Shown: positions 13,979-21,375 of the stretch, piece after piece
How positions within the stretch are numbered: the stretch's first letter is position 1
Layout: each line of letters starts with the position of its first letter
The notes under the pieces: model-generated
Told to the model about the DNA's origin: nothing
Database searches by the model: none
Seen by the model: the letters and a program-made list of their open reading frames with translations, nothing else
IMG/VR virus record: IMGVR_UViG_3300000553_000228
Location: 1-29,601 of that record
Direction: 5' to 3' (one strand)
Length of the DNA: 29,601 nt
Source of the DNA: a virus
Translations under genes and position numbers: made by a program

Positions 13979-14216
13979 AAAATTCTCTAAAAACTTCTTC
14001 TAATTCGTCTTCTAAGGATATATCCTTGAGTTCATACTTTAACACATATTTCCATTCGGCCAATGTTTCTTCTTCGGAGAAGTCCGTACAAGCTAAAATA
14101 TCTCTTAAAAGATCTTGGCTACATTTAGCAAATTCGACACCATCTTTTTTAAATATATATTTGTTATAACCAAAATTAATTGGATCGACTTCAGTTTCTA
14201 TTGTTATCCTGTTCAT
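13962..14216 (-). CDS. Acidic hypothetical protein, 84 aa
   Basis: A small acidic protein: a strand pair at the N-terminus (ITIETEVD, YNKYIFKKDGVEF), then mostly helix with many Glu residues (about 45-82). No family recognised. It overlaps the neighbours on both sides (26 bases with the 60-aa gene, 17 with dut), so it belongs to one translated unit 14373 to 13508. Confidence 0.6.
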   Translation of the reverse strand: MNRITIETEVDPINFGYNKYIFKKDGVEFAKCSQDLLRDILACTDFSEEETLAEWKYVLKYELKDISLEDELEEVFREFYDSKH

Positions 14217-14373
14217 TTTGTTTTACTAATTCTAATAATTTTTCAATTTGTTGTTTCTTACGATCAGAATCTCCAAATTCCACATGATAAAATTGGCGAC
14301 ATTCTTTTTCAGATTCGGCAAGGATTTTTGCCGCTTTCGTAAATTTAGATTTTTGATTTTCAGTTAGTTTCAT
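14191..14373 (-). CDS. Small helical hypothetical protein, 60 aa
   Basis: A charged, almost wholly helical protein (ENQKSKFTKAAKILAESEKE, then DRKKQQIEKLLELVKQNEQD) that may form a short coiled coil. It is first in the dut unit and overlaps the next gene by 26 bases. Its start overlaps the end of an orphan C-terminal frame (14360-14479). No function can be given. Confidence 0.6.
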   Translation of the reverse strand: MKLTENQKSKFTKAAKILAESEKECRQFYHVEFGDSDRKKQQIEKLLELVKQNEQDNNRN

Positions 14374-14479
14374 TTAGTTTAAATGTCATTGGGTCATAAG
14401 TGGTGATTTTGAATTCATAACGACCAAACTTAACACGATTTTTGGCCAAGACAAGGGGAATTATCGATGCTGATTGACT
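14360..14479 (-). pseudogene. Orphan C-terminal coding fragment, possibly DnaB-like helicase
   Basis: An open frame of 39 codons without a start codon near its beginning. It encodes IIPLVLAKNRVKFGRYEFKI and then TYDPMTFKLNETN. The pattern of LAKNR, a Gly, then alternating strands recalls the extreme C-terminus of DnaB-type replicative helicases (AKQRNGPTG...F..). This is a resemblance only. The rest of the gene is absent, and the LAGLIDADG remnant lies immediately upstream. Confidence 0.35.
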
Positions 14480-14733
14480 TTATTTAAAATTGGCCAATTT
14501 GGTAATTTTTCTATCTCTGACAAATATTTTAAATATTTTCTATGTAAGTGAATATTTGAATCCTTATACATCCATTCTAAAAATCTAAACATTTGTTTTC
14601 CACATACTTTTAATGTTCTGGTAGAGGTTATACGATCCTTAAACCTGATAGATATATGAGCATTCATATTGAACTCTTTGTATATGATATCTTTGATCGT
14701 CGAGCAAAACATCTCCCGTGTCCTATAGTGCAT
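14461..14733 (-). pseudogene. C-terminal remnant of a LAGLIDADG-type endonuclease
   Basis: 90 aa. The segment ISIRFKDRITSTRTLKVCGK and then QMFRFLEWMYKDSNIHLHRKYLKYL matches the end of phage LAGLIDADG homing endonucleases (usual pattern: strand, G-x-x-Q-x-x-x-F-L-x-W-L-Y, L-x-R-K-Y). The N-terminal half with the LAGLIDADG helix is missing, so it should not cut DNA. Its ATG overlaps the end of the 118-aa gene by 11 bases, so it could still be translated. It probably remains from an insertion whose other parts were deleted. Confidence 0.6.
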
Positions 14734-15079
14734 CTAATTTTTGCAAATATCTTCGTAAATAGTGTAAACTTTTTTCTCCTCGATGAATCAAGCATTGGGA
14801 ATTGTCCTTGGCTGATTTAAGTAACCACCCCTGAGTAGTCGAATCGACACTCTTCACTGTTCCCGATCTGAGAGCGTGTTTAATCATATCCACAACTTTA
14901 GATACATCTCCATGGCCCGAAGGTTTTTCTTCTAAAACTTCTACTTTTTCCTCCACTGTCTCCTCCACTGTCTCATATATAAGAGTAGTATAATCCTTTA
15001 TACTAGGTTTTATTTTTTCGTTATTATTTTCAGAATAAATATTCTTATATAATTTTTCAATATCTGATTTGTAATTCAT
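14723..15079 (-). CDS. Hypothetical protein, 118 aa
   Basis: The N-terminus SDIEKLYKNIYSEN resembles DDLGKLYNESLRL at the start of the neighbouring 109-aa protein, so the two share a short N-terminal motif. A Glu/Val-rich stretch (about residues 36-52, repeated VEE units) follows, then a helical C-terminal domain with LIHRGEKSLHYLRRYLQKL. No family recognised. The start overlaps the stop of the 15076-15405 gene (4-base overlap), suggesting coupled translation. Confidence 0.65.
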   Translation of the reverse strand: MNYKSDIEKLYKNIYSENNNEKIKPSIKDYTTLIYETVEETVEEKVEVLEEKPSGHGDVSKVVDMIKHALRSGTVKSVDSTTQGWLLKSAKDNSQCLIHRGEKSLHYLRRYLQKLDAL

Positions 15080-15405
15080 AAAGTTTCTATATATGTTTTT
15101 AAAGTTCCCAGAACATTCAAGGCCACCACATCTTGATTATTAGATCTATCCAATCTATCTATTAGCCTATTTACAACATTTAAAATTTTACTTACTGGAT
15201 CTTCAGATTCTTCCTGTTGAGTTCCATTATAAGTAGGAGTAGTCATTGGATTATAATCATCAGTTCCTTTATTGAAAGATCCCTTATAAGGCTTACTGTA
15301 TGTGGTTTCTACGGGTCTATAATGGATAGACCCGATGGAAGGAGGGGCCGGATTATCCAACCTTAAACTTTCATTATATAATTTTCCAAGATCATCAATC
15401 CACAT
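15076..15405 (-). CDS. Hypothetical protein, 109 aa
   Basis: It starts with a short helical motif (IDDLGKLYNESLRL) shared with the next gene. A Pro/Tyr/Thr-rich disordered linker (about residues 17-65) is followed by a C-terminal helix (VSKILNVVNRLIDRLDRSNN) that may oligomerise. No family known to me. It is first in a minus-strand unit reading toward dut, with a TTAAATA box 5 bases before its ATG, and divergent from nrdJ. Confidence 0.65.
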   Translation of the reverse strand: MWIDDLGKLYNESLRLDNPAPPSIGSIHYRPVETTYSKPYKGSFNKGTDDYNPMTTPTYNGTQQEESEDPVSKILNVVNRLIDRLDRSNNQDVVALNVLGTLKTYIETL

Positions 15406-15410
15406 AAAAG

Positions 15411-15417
15411 TATTTAA
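15411..15417 (-). promoter_or_regulatory. Late-promoter box TTAAATA, 5 nt before ATG 15405
   Basis: It lies in the 160-base divergent region before nrdJ. Confidence 0.7.
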
Positions 15418-15454
15418 TCAAAATGGCTTATTTAGCGTATGGGGACATTTTAGA

Positions 15455-15562
15455 ATGTCTATTGATGCCACTGTTTTCAGGATAAATAATCCAGCACAAG
15501 AGATTGACTTTTTCAGATTTCGTGGTTTAATGGAGTCTGTCCAACTGACATTTTACAAATAA
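15455..15562 (+). CDS. Possible 35-aa leader frame before nrdJ
   Basis: ATG 15455 to TAA 15560-15562, ending 3 bases before the nrdJ start. The peptide (SIDATVFRINNPAQEIDFFR and on) is polar and Phe-rich. It may be a leader, a small gene, or the tail of a lost gene; the same frame is open upstream to 15335, where it overlaps the minus-strand gene. Low confidence. Confidence 0.3.
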   Translation: MSIDATVFRINNPAQEIDFFRFRGLMESVQLTFYK

Positions 15563-15565
15563 TTT

Positions 15566-17872
15566 ATGAGTATTAAAGCCTTATCAGATTACACTTATTA
15601 TTCTCGTTATGCGAGATACGACAAACAAAAAAAGAGAAGAGAAACGTGGGAGGAGGCAGTAGGGAGAGTGTTTGATATGCATAGAAAAAAGTATGCTAAT
15701 CAAATTTCGGAAAATCCAAAATTAGATGAATTGATAAGTTTTGCACAATCAATGCAAAATAAAAAAAGAGTTCTTGCCGCCCAACGAACTTTACAATTTG
15801 CAGGAGAACCAATTTTCAAACATGAATTAAAAGTTTACAATTGTCTGTTTACTCATGTAGATAGGAACAGAGTTTTTCAGGAATCTATGTATGCCTTACT
15901 TTGTGGGGGCGGTGTAGGGTTTTCTATTCAAAAACATCACATAAAACAACTAAAACGAATTGTCCCCAAAACCAGTAATAGTAAAAAGTTTGTAATAGAA
16001 GATTCAATTGAAGGATGGTCGGATGCGGTGGGAGTACTATTGAATAGTTATTTTATAAATCCTAACGAATTTGAAGAATTTTCTGGTTGGCAAATAGATT
16101 TCGATTTCGGCCTTATTAGACCCGAAGGGACATTAATTGCAGGACAATTTAAAGCACCTGGTCCAGAAGGACTTAAAAACTCATTGGGAAAAATAAAAGA
16201 AGTCATCGAAAATCGTATGGCATCTTTATATTTCTTAAATGGGGAATTTGCTGGTAAACTTAGACCTATTGATTGCTATGATATTTTAATGCATATTTCT
16301 GATGCTGTGTTGTCGGGAGGGGTTCGTAGAAGTGCTACTCTATGCTTATTTTCTCCTGAAGATGACGAAATGCTCAATGCTAAAATCGGAGATTGGTTCA
16401 TTAAAAATCCTCAACGGGGCAGAAGCAATAACAGTGCCGCTTTACTGAAAGGATTTACTTCAAGAGAATTATTTCGCAAAATAATGCAATCAACCAAAGA
16501 ATTCGGAGAACCTGCCTTTGTATGGCTAGATGATCTGGATATTGGGTATAATCCCTGCGTGGAGATTGGCATGTATCCTAAAACTAGAGATGGTAGAAGT
16601 GGATTTCAAGGATGCAATCTTACAGAAATTAATGGAAAGTATTGTACTTCCAAGGAAAACTTCCTTAAAGCATGTGAAGCATCTGCTATTATCGGAACCT
16701 TACAGGCAGGATATACAAATTTTAAATATCTTTCCAAGGAAACCCAAGAAATTTTTGAAGAAGAGGCATTATTAGGATGTTCAATTACAGGAATGATGGA
16801 TAATCCAGATGTCATTTTTAATGAGGAATTTCAACAGGATACGGCAAAATATATTTTAGAGGTCAATGCTAAGGTAGCTAAAATGATTGGAATTAAACCT
16901 GCCGCCCGTGCAACTTGTGTTAAACCTGCGGGTTCTACATCTTGCGTACTTGGAACCGCTTCCGGTATTCATCCACATCATGCCAAAAGATATATCAGAA
17001 GAGTGCAAGCAAATAAAACTGAATTTTGTCTTCAAGAGACTGAGAGAATTAATCCGGCAGCAGTAGAAGATTCCGTATGGTCCACTAATAAGACGGATAA
17101 GGTAATTTCATTTTTATGTGAGGTTCCAGTGGGCGCAATTGTGAAAAATCAGCTTAAAGCAGTAGAACTTTTAGAAAAAGTAAAATTAACTCAAAAAAAT
17201 TGGGTAGCTTATGGGAAAGTTGCAGATCGTTGTGTGAATCCTAAAGTAAGTCATAATGTTTCCAATACGATTACAGTAAGACCAGATGAGTGGGAAGAAG
17301 TGGAAAATTTTATTTTTGATAACCAACAATGGTTTGCCGGAATTTCACTTTTAGCAGCATCGGGAGACTTGGACTATGCGCAAGCCCCCTTTGCCACTGT
17401 GCTGTCTCCAACCGAATTAGTGAGGGAATATGGCGACGCATCTATATTCGCATCAGGACTGATCGTGGACGGATTACACGCCTTCGATGAAAATTTATGG
17501 AGAGCGTGTGATACTGTTTTGGGGCATGGGGAGGATATAGAGTTAACAATTTCTCCTCCGGAATATCCTACCAAGAAAACAAATAAGGAACTTGCAACAT
17601 ATTTTCTGGAAAGAGAAACATATGATAATTGTTTCTTTAAAGTAGATTGGGTTCGCAGGGTCAATCAATTCGCCGCTAGGTACTTTGACAATGATGTAAA
17701 GCGCGCTACATATTGCATGAAACACGTTTCTTTATGGAAAACCTGGTGTGATCTTAAAAGAGAATATGTGGAACTAGATTGGACAGAAATAGTGGAGGAG
17801 CAGGAAACATACATTCATGCCGACACTATGGGAAGCGCGGCTTGCTCAGGAGGTAGTTGCGAACTAATATAA
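15566..17872 (+). CDS. nrdJ: Class II (adenosylcobalamin-dependent) ribonucleotide reductase
   Basis: 768 aa, close to the 739 aa of the Lactobacillus leichmannii monomeric enzyme. It reduces ribonucleotides to deoxyribonucleotides using a thiyl radical generated from adenosylcobalamin, independent of oxygen. Seen here: Cys93 (YNCLF) and Cys350 (FQGCNLTEI) as the active-site redox pair, Asn329-Cys331-Glu333 in NPCVEI as the radical site, GGVRRSA, PAARATCVKPAGST, and a C-terminal CSGGSC (Cys760, Cys765) matching the swinging reductant pair. No NrdB-type partner is needed. It lies upstream of clpP with a 4-base gap. It has no canonical late box (only ACAAATA 4 bases before the ATG), so it may be an early or middle gene. 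Confidence 0.95.
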   Translation: MSIKALSDYTYYSRYARYDKQKKRRETWEEAVGRVFDMHRKKYANQISENPKLDELISFAQSMQNKKRVLAAQRTLQFAGEPIFKHELKVYNCLFTHVDRNRVFQESMYALLCGGGVGFSIQKHHIKQLKRIVPKTSNSKKFVIEDSIEGWSDAVGVLLNSYFINPNEFEEFSGWQIDFDFGLIRPEGTLIAGQFKAPGPEGLKNSLGKIKEVIENRMASLYFLNGEFAGKLRPIDCYDILMHISDAVLSGGVRRSATLCLFSPEDDEMLNAKIGDWFIKNPQRGRSNNSAALLKGFTSRELFRKIMQSTKEFGEPAFVWLDDLDIGYNPCVEIGMYPKTRDGRSGFQGCNLTEINGKYCTSKENFLKACEASAIIGTLQAGYTNFKYLSKETQEIFEEEALLGCSITGMMDNPDVIFNEEFQQDTAKYILEVNAKVAKMIGIKPAARATCVKPAGSTSCVLGTASGIHPHHAKRYIRRVQANKTEFCLQETERINPAAVEDSVWSTNKTDKVISFLCEVPVGAIVKNQLKAVELLEKVKLTQKNWVAYGKVADRCVNPKVSHNVSNTITVRPDEWEEVENFIFDNQQWFAGISLLAASGDLDYAQAPFATVLSPTELVREYGDASIFASGLIVDGLHAFDENLWRACDTVLGHGEDIELTISPPEYPTKKTNKELATYFLERETYDNCFFKVDWVRRVNQFAARYFDNDVKRATYCMKHVSLWKTWCDLKREYVELDWTEIVEEQETYIHADTMGSAACSGGSCELI

Positions 17873-17876
17873 TTTT

Positions 17877-18533
17877 ATGAATTGGAACTATAAAAATACA
17901 AAAACAATGTGTGAAGAAGAATCCCTAAATAATTCTCCCCTACAACCTATTATCATAAATTCTAGTTCTCCCGAGTTTATGCAAATGGGATCAGGGAATA
18001 TCCGAGTGGTGGAAAATAAGATATTCTTTTATGGAGATATTGAAGAATCTTCAATTTTAGATCTTAATAAAACTCTACTGGAAACAGATCTAAAACTTCA
18101 AAATACTAGAAATATCCTAGGAGGAGATAGTTTCACTCCAATTATTCATTTACACTTGAGTACTTATGGGGGGAGTATTTTTTCCGCATTTGCTGCCGTG
18201 GATATGATTAGATCATTAAAATCGGAAGTCCACACTTATATTGATGGATCAGTAGCATCAGCAGGAACCCTATTAGGAGTAATCGGAAAGAAAAGATTTA
18301 TTGGAGCATATAGTCACATGTTAATTCATCAGCTATCATCTGGAGTTTATGGCAAATTTTCCGAAATGGAAGATGAAATTTTCAACTGCACCAATCTTAT
18401 GAAGATCTTAAAAGATTTTTATAAGAAAACCACTAAGATTCCTATGAAGAAGCTTGACGATCTTTTGAAAAGAGATATTTGGCTTAATGCGGAAGAATGT
18501 TTAGCTTATGGGTTTGTAGATGTAATACTATGA
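17877..18533 (+). CDS. clpP: ClpP-like serine protease
   Basis: 218 aa. The complete ClpP triad is visible: Ser128 in GSVASAG, His151 in HMLIHQLSSG and Asp200 in KRDIWLNAEE; STYGGSIFSA corresponds to the usual NSPGGS oxyanion loop. The first 40 residues are a non-conserved extension; a second Met is at residue 11. ClpP normally forms a double seven-mer fed by a Clp ATPase. No ATPase is in the window, so it may use the host's, or act alone as phage ClpP-family maturation proteases do. A dedicated gp21-like prohead protease is present elsewhere, which argues against a head role. It overlaps the spike gene convergently by 6 bases. Confidence 0.93.
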   Translation: MNWNYKNTKTMCEEESLNNSPLQPIIINSSSPEFMQMGSGNIRVVENKIFFYGDIEESSILDLNKTLLETDLKLQNTRNILGGDSFTPIIHLHLSTYGGSIFSAFAAVDMIRSLKSEVHTYIDGSVASAGTLLGVIGKKRFIGAYSHMLIHQLSSGVYGKFSEMEDEIFNCTNLMKILKDFYKKTTKIPMKKLDDLLKRDIWLNAEECLAYGFVDVIL

Positions 18534-20120
18534 GGAAGTGCTAACTGCCTCTTTCCTTTCATGGTTTTGAGGTAGAGCTTGCGAAACATTGTTATGAACA
18601 TTTATATTTTCCTTGGATGCGAAGTTTCTAACATCTTTATTTGCTGTTGTGAGCCTCATTGGTATTCCATTATGATGATGACTATGGGCATAGTTCAATA
18701 TTAGATTATCTTTTTTGAGGGCATATACTGGATACCATCTATCACCAATATTACATTCCCCAATAACTAATTGACGATCTTCATCTGTAGGAAATTTACC
18801 GAATAAAATAGTATCTTCAGTTTCATGGACTTCCAAAGGAGCAGTAATATGCTGACAATATAGTTCTCCTTCAACTGAGATTCCTCCTCCAACAATAAGA
18901 TTTCCTTTAACTCCTAATGCACTTTCAACATAAACTTGTCTATTGGTGCGGAGAGTAATTGTTCTCAGAGATTGCAATTCCAGCGATGCTTCCGAGCCTA
19001 TCATGATACCGTGAGAGGCATTGAGTTTGATTTCCTTATATCCTCCTTTGAGGATTGTTCCGCCCATTTCAGTAGTTCCTGTGGACTTTAGACTTATGCC
19101 TCCAGATCCCACAGTTCTGGAATATCTATTTCCCACCACCTTATCATCATTGCCACCAGGAAAATTAGAACTATTATCTACTTCCTCAATATGAGGAATA
19201 TAGTCGTGATTTTTGAATGTTCCCGTTTCGGATACCAACATTTCAAATGGTTGACTTCTTCCTTGTTCATCAATACGTACTGATGGATAATCATTAAAAG
19301 ATGCACCTACTTGTTCAAATTTGTTTCTTTTTACAAAAATTGTTTCATCCCCCCCATGACCCATATTTTGTTCAATGGGAGTTAAAGTGTCTTGAATATT
19401 TAAAATTTCGTCATTTATTTGTTGGGCGGTAGAATTGGGAGTCCAATTGCCATTCTCGGTGGCCGCACTTTTAGACGCCCCAAATTCCAAAACACCAGGA
19501 GCATTTGATCCTGATGGCCCTGCAGCTTGGTTGATATCGGATTCAGTTATACTTCTTTTTTGTGCCGCCAATGTATGTCCTCTATCTGGAACTCTAGCAT
19601 AAGCTACTACTTCATCGTGATCTTTTTTAATAATTGGAACACCAGTATAGCCATGAAAAGTATTTTCCACGGTATAAGTATTACTTCCAATTACAGGGTT
19701 ATTATCCCTGGTTCCTTCTAAAGGAGTATCGTTTCCATTTGGATAACCAAATCCTCCTCTATTAATTTTAAAGTCTGCATTTATCTTGGCGACAGGAAAG
19801 TAAGTTTCTTTCCACAATTCCATAGCGTCCAATTGTGCCTGTTCAACAAATCCTTTCAATTGATAGGAATTTTCACCAGTTCTTAAAGTATGAGTTTTGC
19901 CAATAAATTCTGTTTTGTCATTTCCAACAGTCTCAAAAGAATCGTGAACTACATTGACTTGTTTGTTGTTAGTGGCCAATTCTGAATTTACAACATTTGT
20001 AAGATTTATATTAGACCCTGATCGTTGTGAAAGTTTAATTTTTTCTCGTTCTGTTGAATTCTCAATTACCAACGATCCCCCTCGTTGATTTATAATACTT
20101 CTATTTTTATAAATTGCCAT
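18528..20120 (-). CDS. Baseplate central spike, beta-helix subunit (gp5 C-terminal-like)
   Basis: 530 aa. The central part is rich in short strands typical of needle-like spikes (RTVGSGGISLKSTGTTEMGG, YKEIKLNASHGIMIGSEASLELQSLRTI and similar), as in the triple-stranded beta-helix of T4 gp5. A His-rich AHSHHHNGIP segment near residues 475-485 may bind metal. No T4-lysozyme-like domain is found. The gene follows, after 2 bases, the 248-aa protein carrying the OB-fold, so the spike appears built from two genes. It would pierce the outer membrane during injection. Assignment from composition and position, not motif identity. Confidence 0.65.
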   Translation of the reverse strand: MAIYKNRSIINQRGGSLVIENSTEREKIKLSQRSGSNINLTNVVNSELATNNKQVNVVHDSFETVGNDKTEFIGKTHTLRTGENSYQLKGFVEQAQLDAMELWKETYFPVAKINADFKINRGGFGYPNGNDTPLEGTRDNNPVIGSNTYTVENTFHGYTGVPIIKKDHDEVVAYARVPDRGHTLAAQKRSITESDINQAAGPSGSNAPGVLEFGASKSAATENGNWTPNSTAQQINDEILNIQDTLTPIEQNMGHGGDETIFVKRNKFEQVGASFNDYPSVRIDEQGRSQPFEMLVSETGTFKNHDYIPHIEEVDNSSNFPGGNDDKVVGNRYSRTVGSGGISLKSTGTTEMGGTILKGGYKEIKLNASHGIMIGSEASLELQSLRTITLRTNRQVYVESALGVKGNLIVGGGISVEGELYCQHITAPLEVHETEDTILFGKFPTDEDRQLVIGECNIGDRWYPVYALKKDNLILNYAHSHHHNGIPMRLTTANKDVRNFASKENINVHNNVSQALPQNHERKEAVSTSS

Positions 20121-20122
20121 AA

Positions 20123-20869
20123 TTAATTTTCAAACTCTGATGGATATGATGGGCCTATTTCATTTTCATTATCGGCCTCATGAATTAGTAAAGTTTGTCT
20201 TTGGGAAGTATACGTTCCAAAATAAACTGGAAAGTTTAAATCTCCTTCATAATGCATAATCCAAACATTACTTCCGACTTCGGGAATGCCAAATATTCCT
20301 TTTGATTTATTCACAAATTTTGAAGATCTATAAGAGAAGGCATATGGATTACACTTAACTGAAAAATTTTGCAATGGTTGAGAAAATGCATCTCCCAATG
20401 TAGTTTCTATATTTTCGTAAAGATATGCTGGCGAGAATGATCCCGACTGAATTGTTGGGGGATCAGTGTCATTAGTCTGAAATCCCTCTTCATAATTACA
20501 ATCTGATATTGTGGAAATTTCACCATCTTTGAAATATCTAAATGTCCCCGTTTCTCCTATAATGGGGTGACATGGTTCTGCCCATGGAATTATTTTACAG
20601 ACTTCTTCAAATAGTTTGGAATCTTCCCAATCTCCATTGGTTTTTCTTTCGGAATCTGTTTTGGGATTACAATTTGTTCCTATTCCTCGAATATTAAAAT
20701 TTTCAAATTTTTCAAACCAGTCATCATATGATTGATTGGTTAATTCGGGAACAAATACCTTAACTCTATCAAGTCGTAGTGGATCATTATTCTTGACCAC
20801 GATTCCTCTATAAAGAGAAGTATCTACTCTTTTATACTCTTGGCCCGATCCTGATCCTCTGATGAACAT
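20123..20869 (-). CDS. Baseplate hub/spike protein with gp5-type OB-fold
   Basis: 248 aa. YRGIVVKNNDPLRLDRVKVFVPEL (split around residues 19-42) and GIFGIPEVGSNVWIMHYEGDLNFPVYFGTY (near 190-219) are the two halves of the OB-fold at the N-terminus of T4 gp5-like proteins, with a Cys-containing insertion between them. In T4 this fold sits on the gp27 hub and is followed by lysozyme and beta-helix domains; here the chain ends and the beta-helix is the next gene. A TTAAATA box lies 9 bases upstream and a strong terminator hairpin precedes it at 20907. Confidence 0.8.
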   Translation of the reverse strand: MFIRGSGSGQEYKRVDTSLYRGIVVKNNDPLRLDRVKVFVPELTNQSYDDWFEKFENFNIRGIGTNCNPKTDSERKTNGDWEDSKLFEEVCKIIPWAEPCHPIIGETGTFRYFKDGEISTISDCNYEEGFQTNDTDPPTIQSGSFSPAYLYENIETTLGDAFSQPLQNFSVKCNPYAFSYRSSKFVNKSKGIFGIPEVGSNVWIMHYEGDLNFPVYFGTYTSQRQTLLIHEADNENEIGPSYPSEFEN

Positions 20870-20878
20870 TTCTCATAG

Positions 20879-20885
20879 TATTTAA
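20879..20885 (-). promoter_or_regulatory. Late-promoter box TTAAATA, 9 nt before ATG 20869
   Basis: It follows the 20907-20940 terminator, so the spike genes would start a new transcript here. Confidence 0.55.
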
Positions 20886-20906
20886 CCCTGTTGGAAAATA
20901 GTCAAC

Positions 20907-20940
20907 AAAAAATCCTAAGAAATGAATCTTAGGATTTTTT
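20907..20940. terminator. Bidirectional rho-independent terminator
   Basis: Perfect inverted repeat AAAAAATCCTAAG (907-919) and CTTAGGATTTTTT (928-940), extended to 14 pairs by A920-T927, with a 6-base loop and a U-run in either direction. It separates the 132-aa gene from the spike genes. Confidence 0.9.
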
Positions 20941-20964
20941 GAATATGAAACAACACCATAAAAA

Positions 20965-21363
20965 TTAAACGTAACCATAGAGCCACTTTCTGCGCCTTTC
21001 AGGATCAAATACATCAGTTGAGGTCGATAGAGATGAAGTGGCGAGAGTTAAAGTTGCACTTGCAGATAAAGTAGCATAATTAGAAATCGGAAATATGGAA
21101 TAAAATTGAACATTATTGACTGGAAGATTTACCAGAGCAAATGTTGATCCTGCATATGACCAATCTACTTGTAGCACAGTGTTATCGATAGTGACTTGCG
21201 TTGAGGTCAAAAGTAATGCACTGGTAGATTGAAAGGATACTCCTTTATAAGCAGAACCCAACGAAGTTAAAGTTATTCCATTTGCAGATAGCGATGTGTT
21301 TGTGGGCGGAGGATTTCCACAAAGTATAGCAGAAAGAAGAGTGGTATTGAATATGTATGCCAT
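20965..21363 (-). CDS. Small beta-rich protein, possible structural component, 132 aa
   Basis: The start ATG 21363 is fixed by CTAAATA 5 bases upstream; the frame stays open to 21396. The protein is rich in Ser, Thr, Leu and Ala with alternating strands (TSLGSAYKGVSFQSTSALLL, ATLSASATLTLATSS) and ends in a basic patch (DPERRRKWLYGYV). Composition resembles small phage structural or fibre-associated proteins. It has its own promoter and terminator and sits inside the virion module. Function unknown. Confidence 0.6.
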   Translation of the reverse strand: MAYIFNTTLLSAILCGNPPPTNTSLSANGITLTSLGSAYKGVSFQSTSALLLTSTQVTIDNTVLQVDWSYAGSTFALVNLPVNNVQFYSIFPISNYATLSASATLTLATSSLSTSTDVFDPERRRKWLYGYV

Positions 21364-21368
21364 ATTAG

Positions 21369-21375
21369 TATTTAG
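21369..21375 (-). promoter_or_regulatory. Late-promoter box CTAAATA before ATG 21363
   Basis: Spacer ctaat, 5 bases, the same box and spacer as at 7239-7250; it lies just beyond the stop of the nuclease gene at 21372, partly overlapping it. Confidence 0.75.

Noticed and set aside
15335-15454. Plus-strand frame upstream of the 35-aa leader
   Set aside because: It overlaps the start of a better supported minus-strand gene and its late promoter, and its translation looks like an antisense shadow.
18528-20120. His-rich AHSHHHNG segment as a metalloenzyme site
   Set aside because: Spike tips often bind a metal structurally; no enzyme family motif surrounds it.
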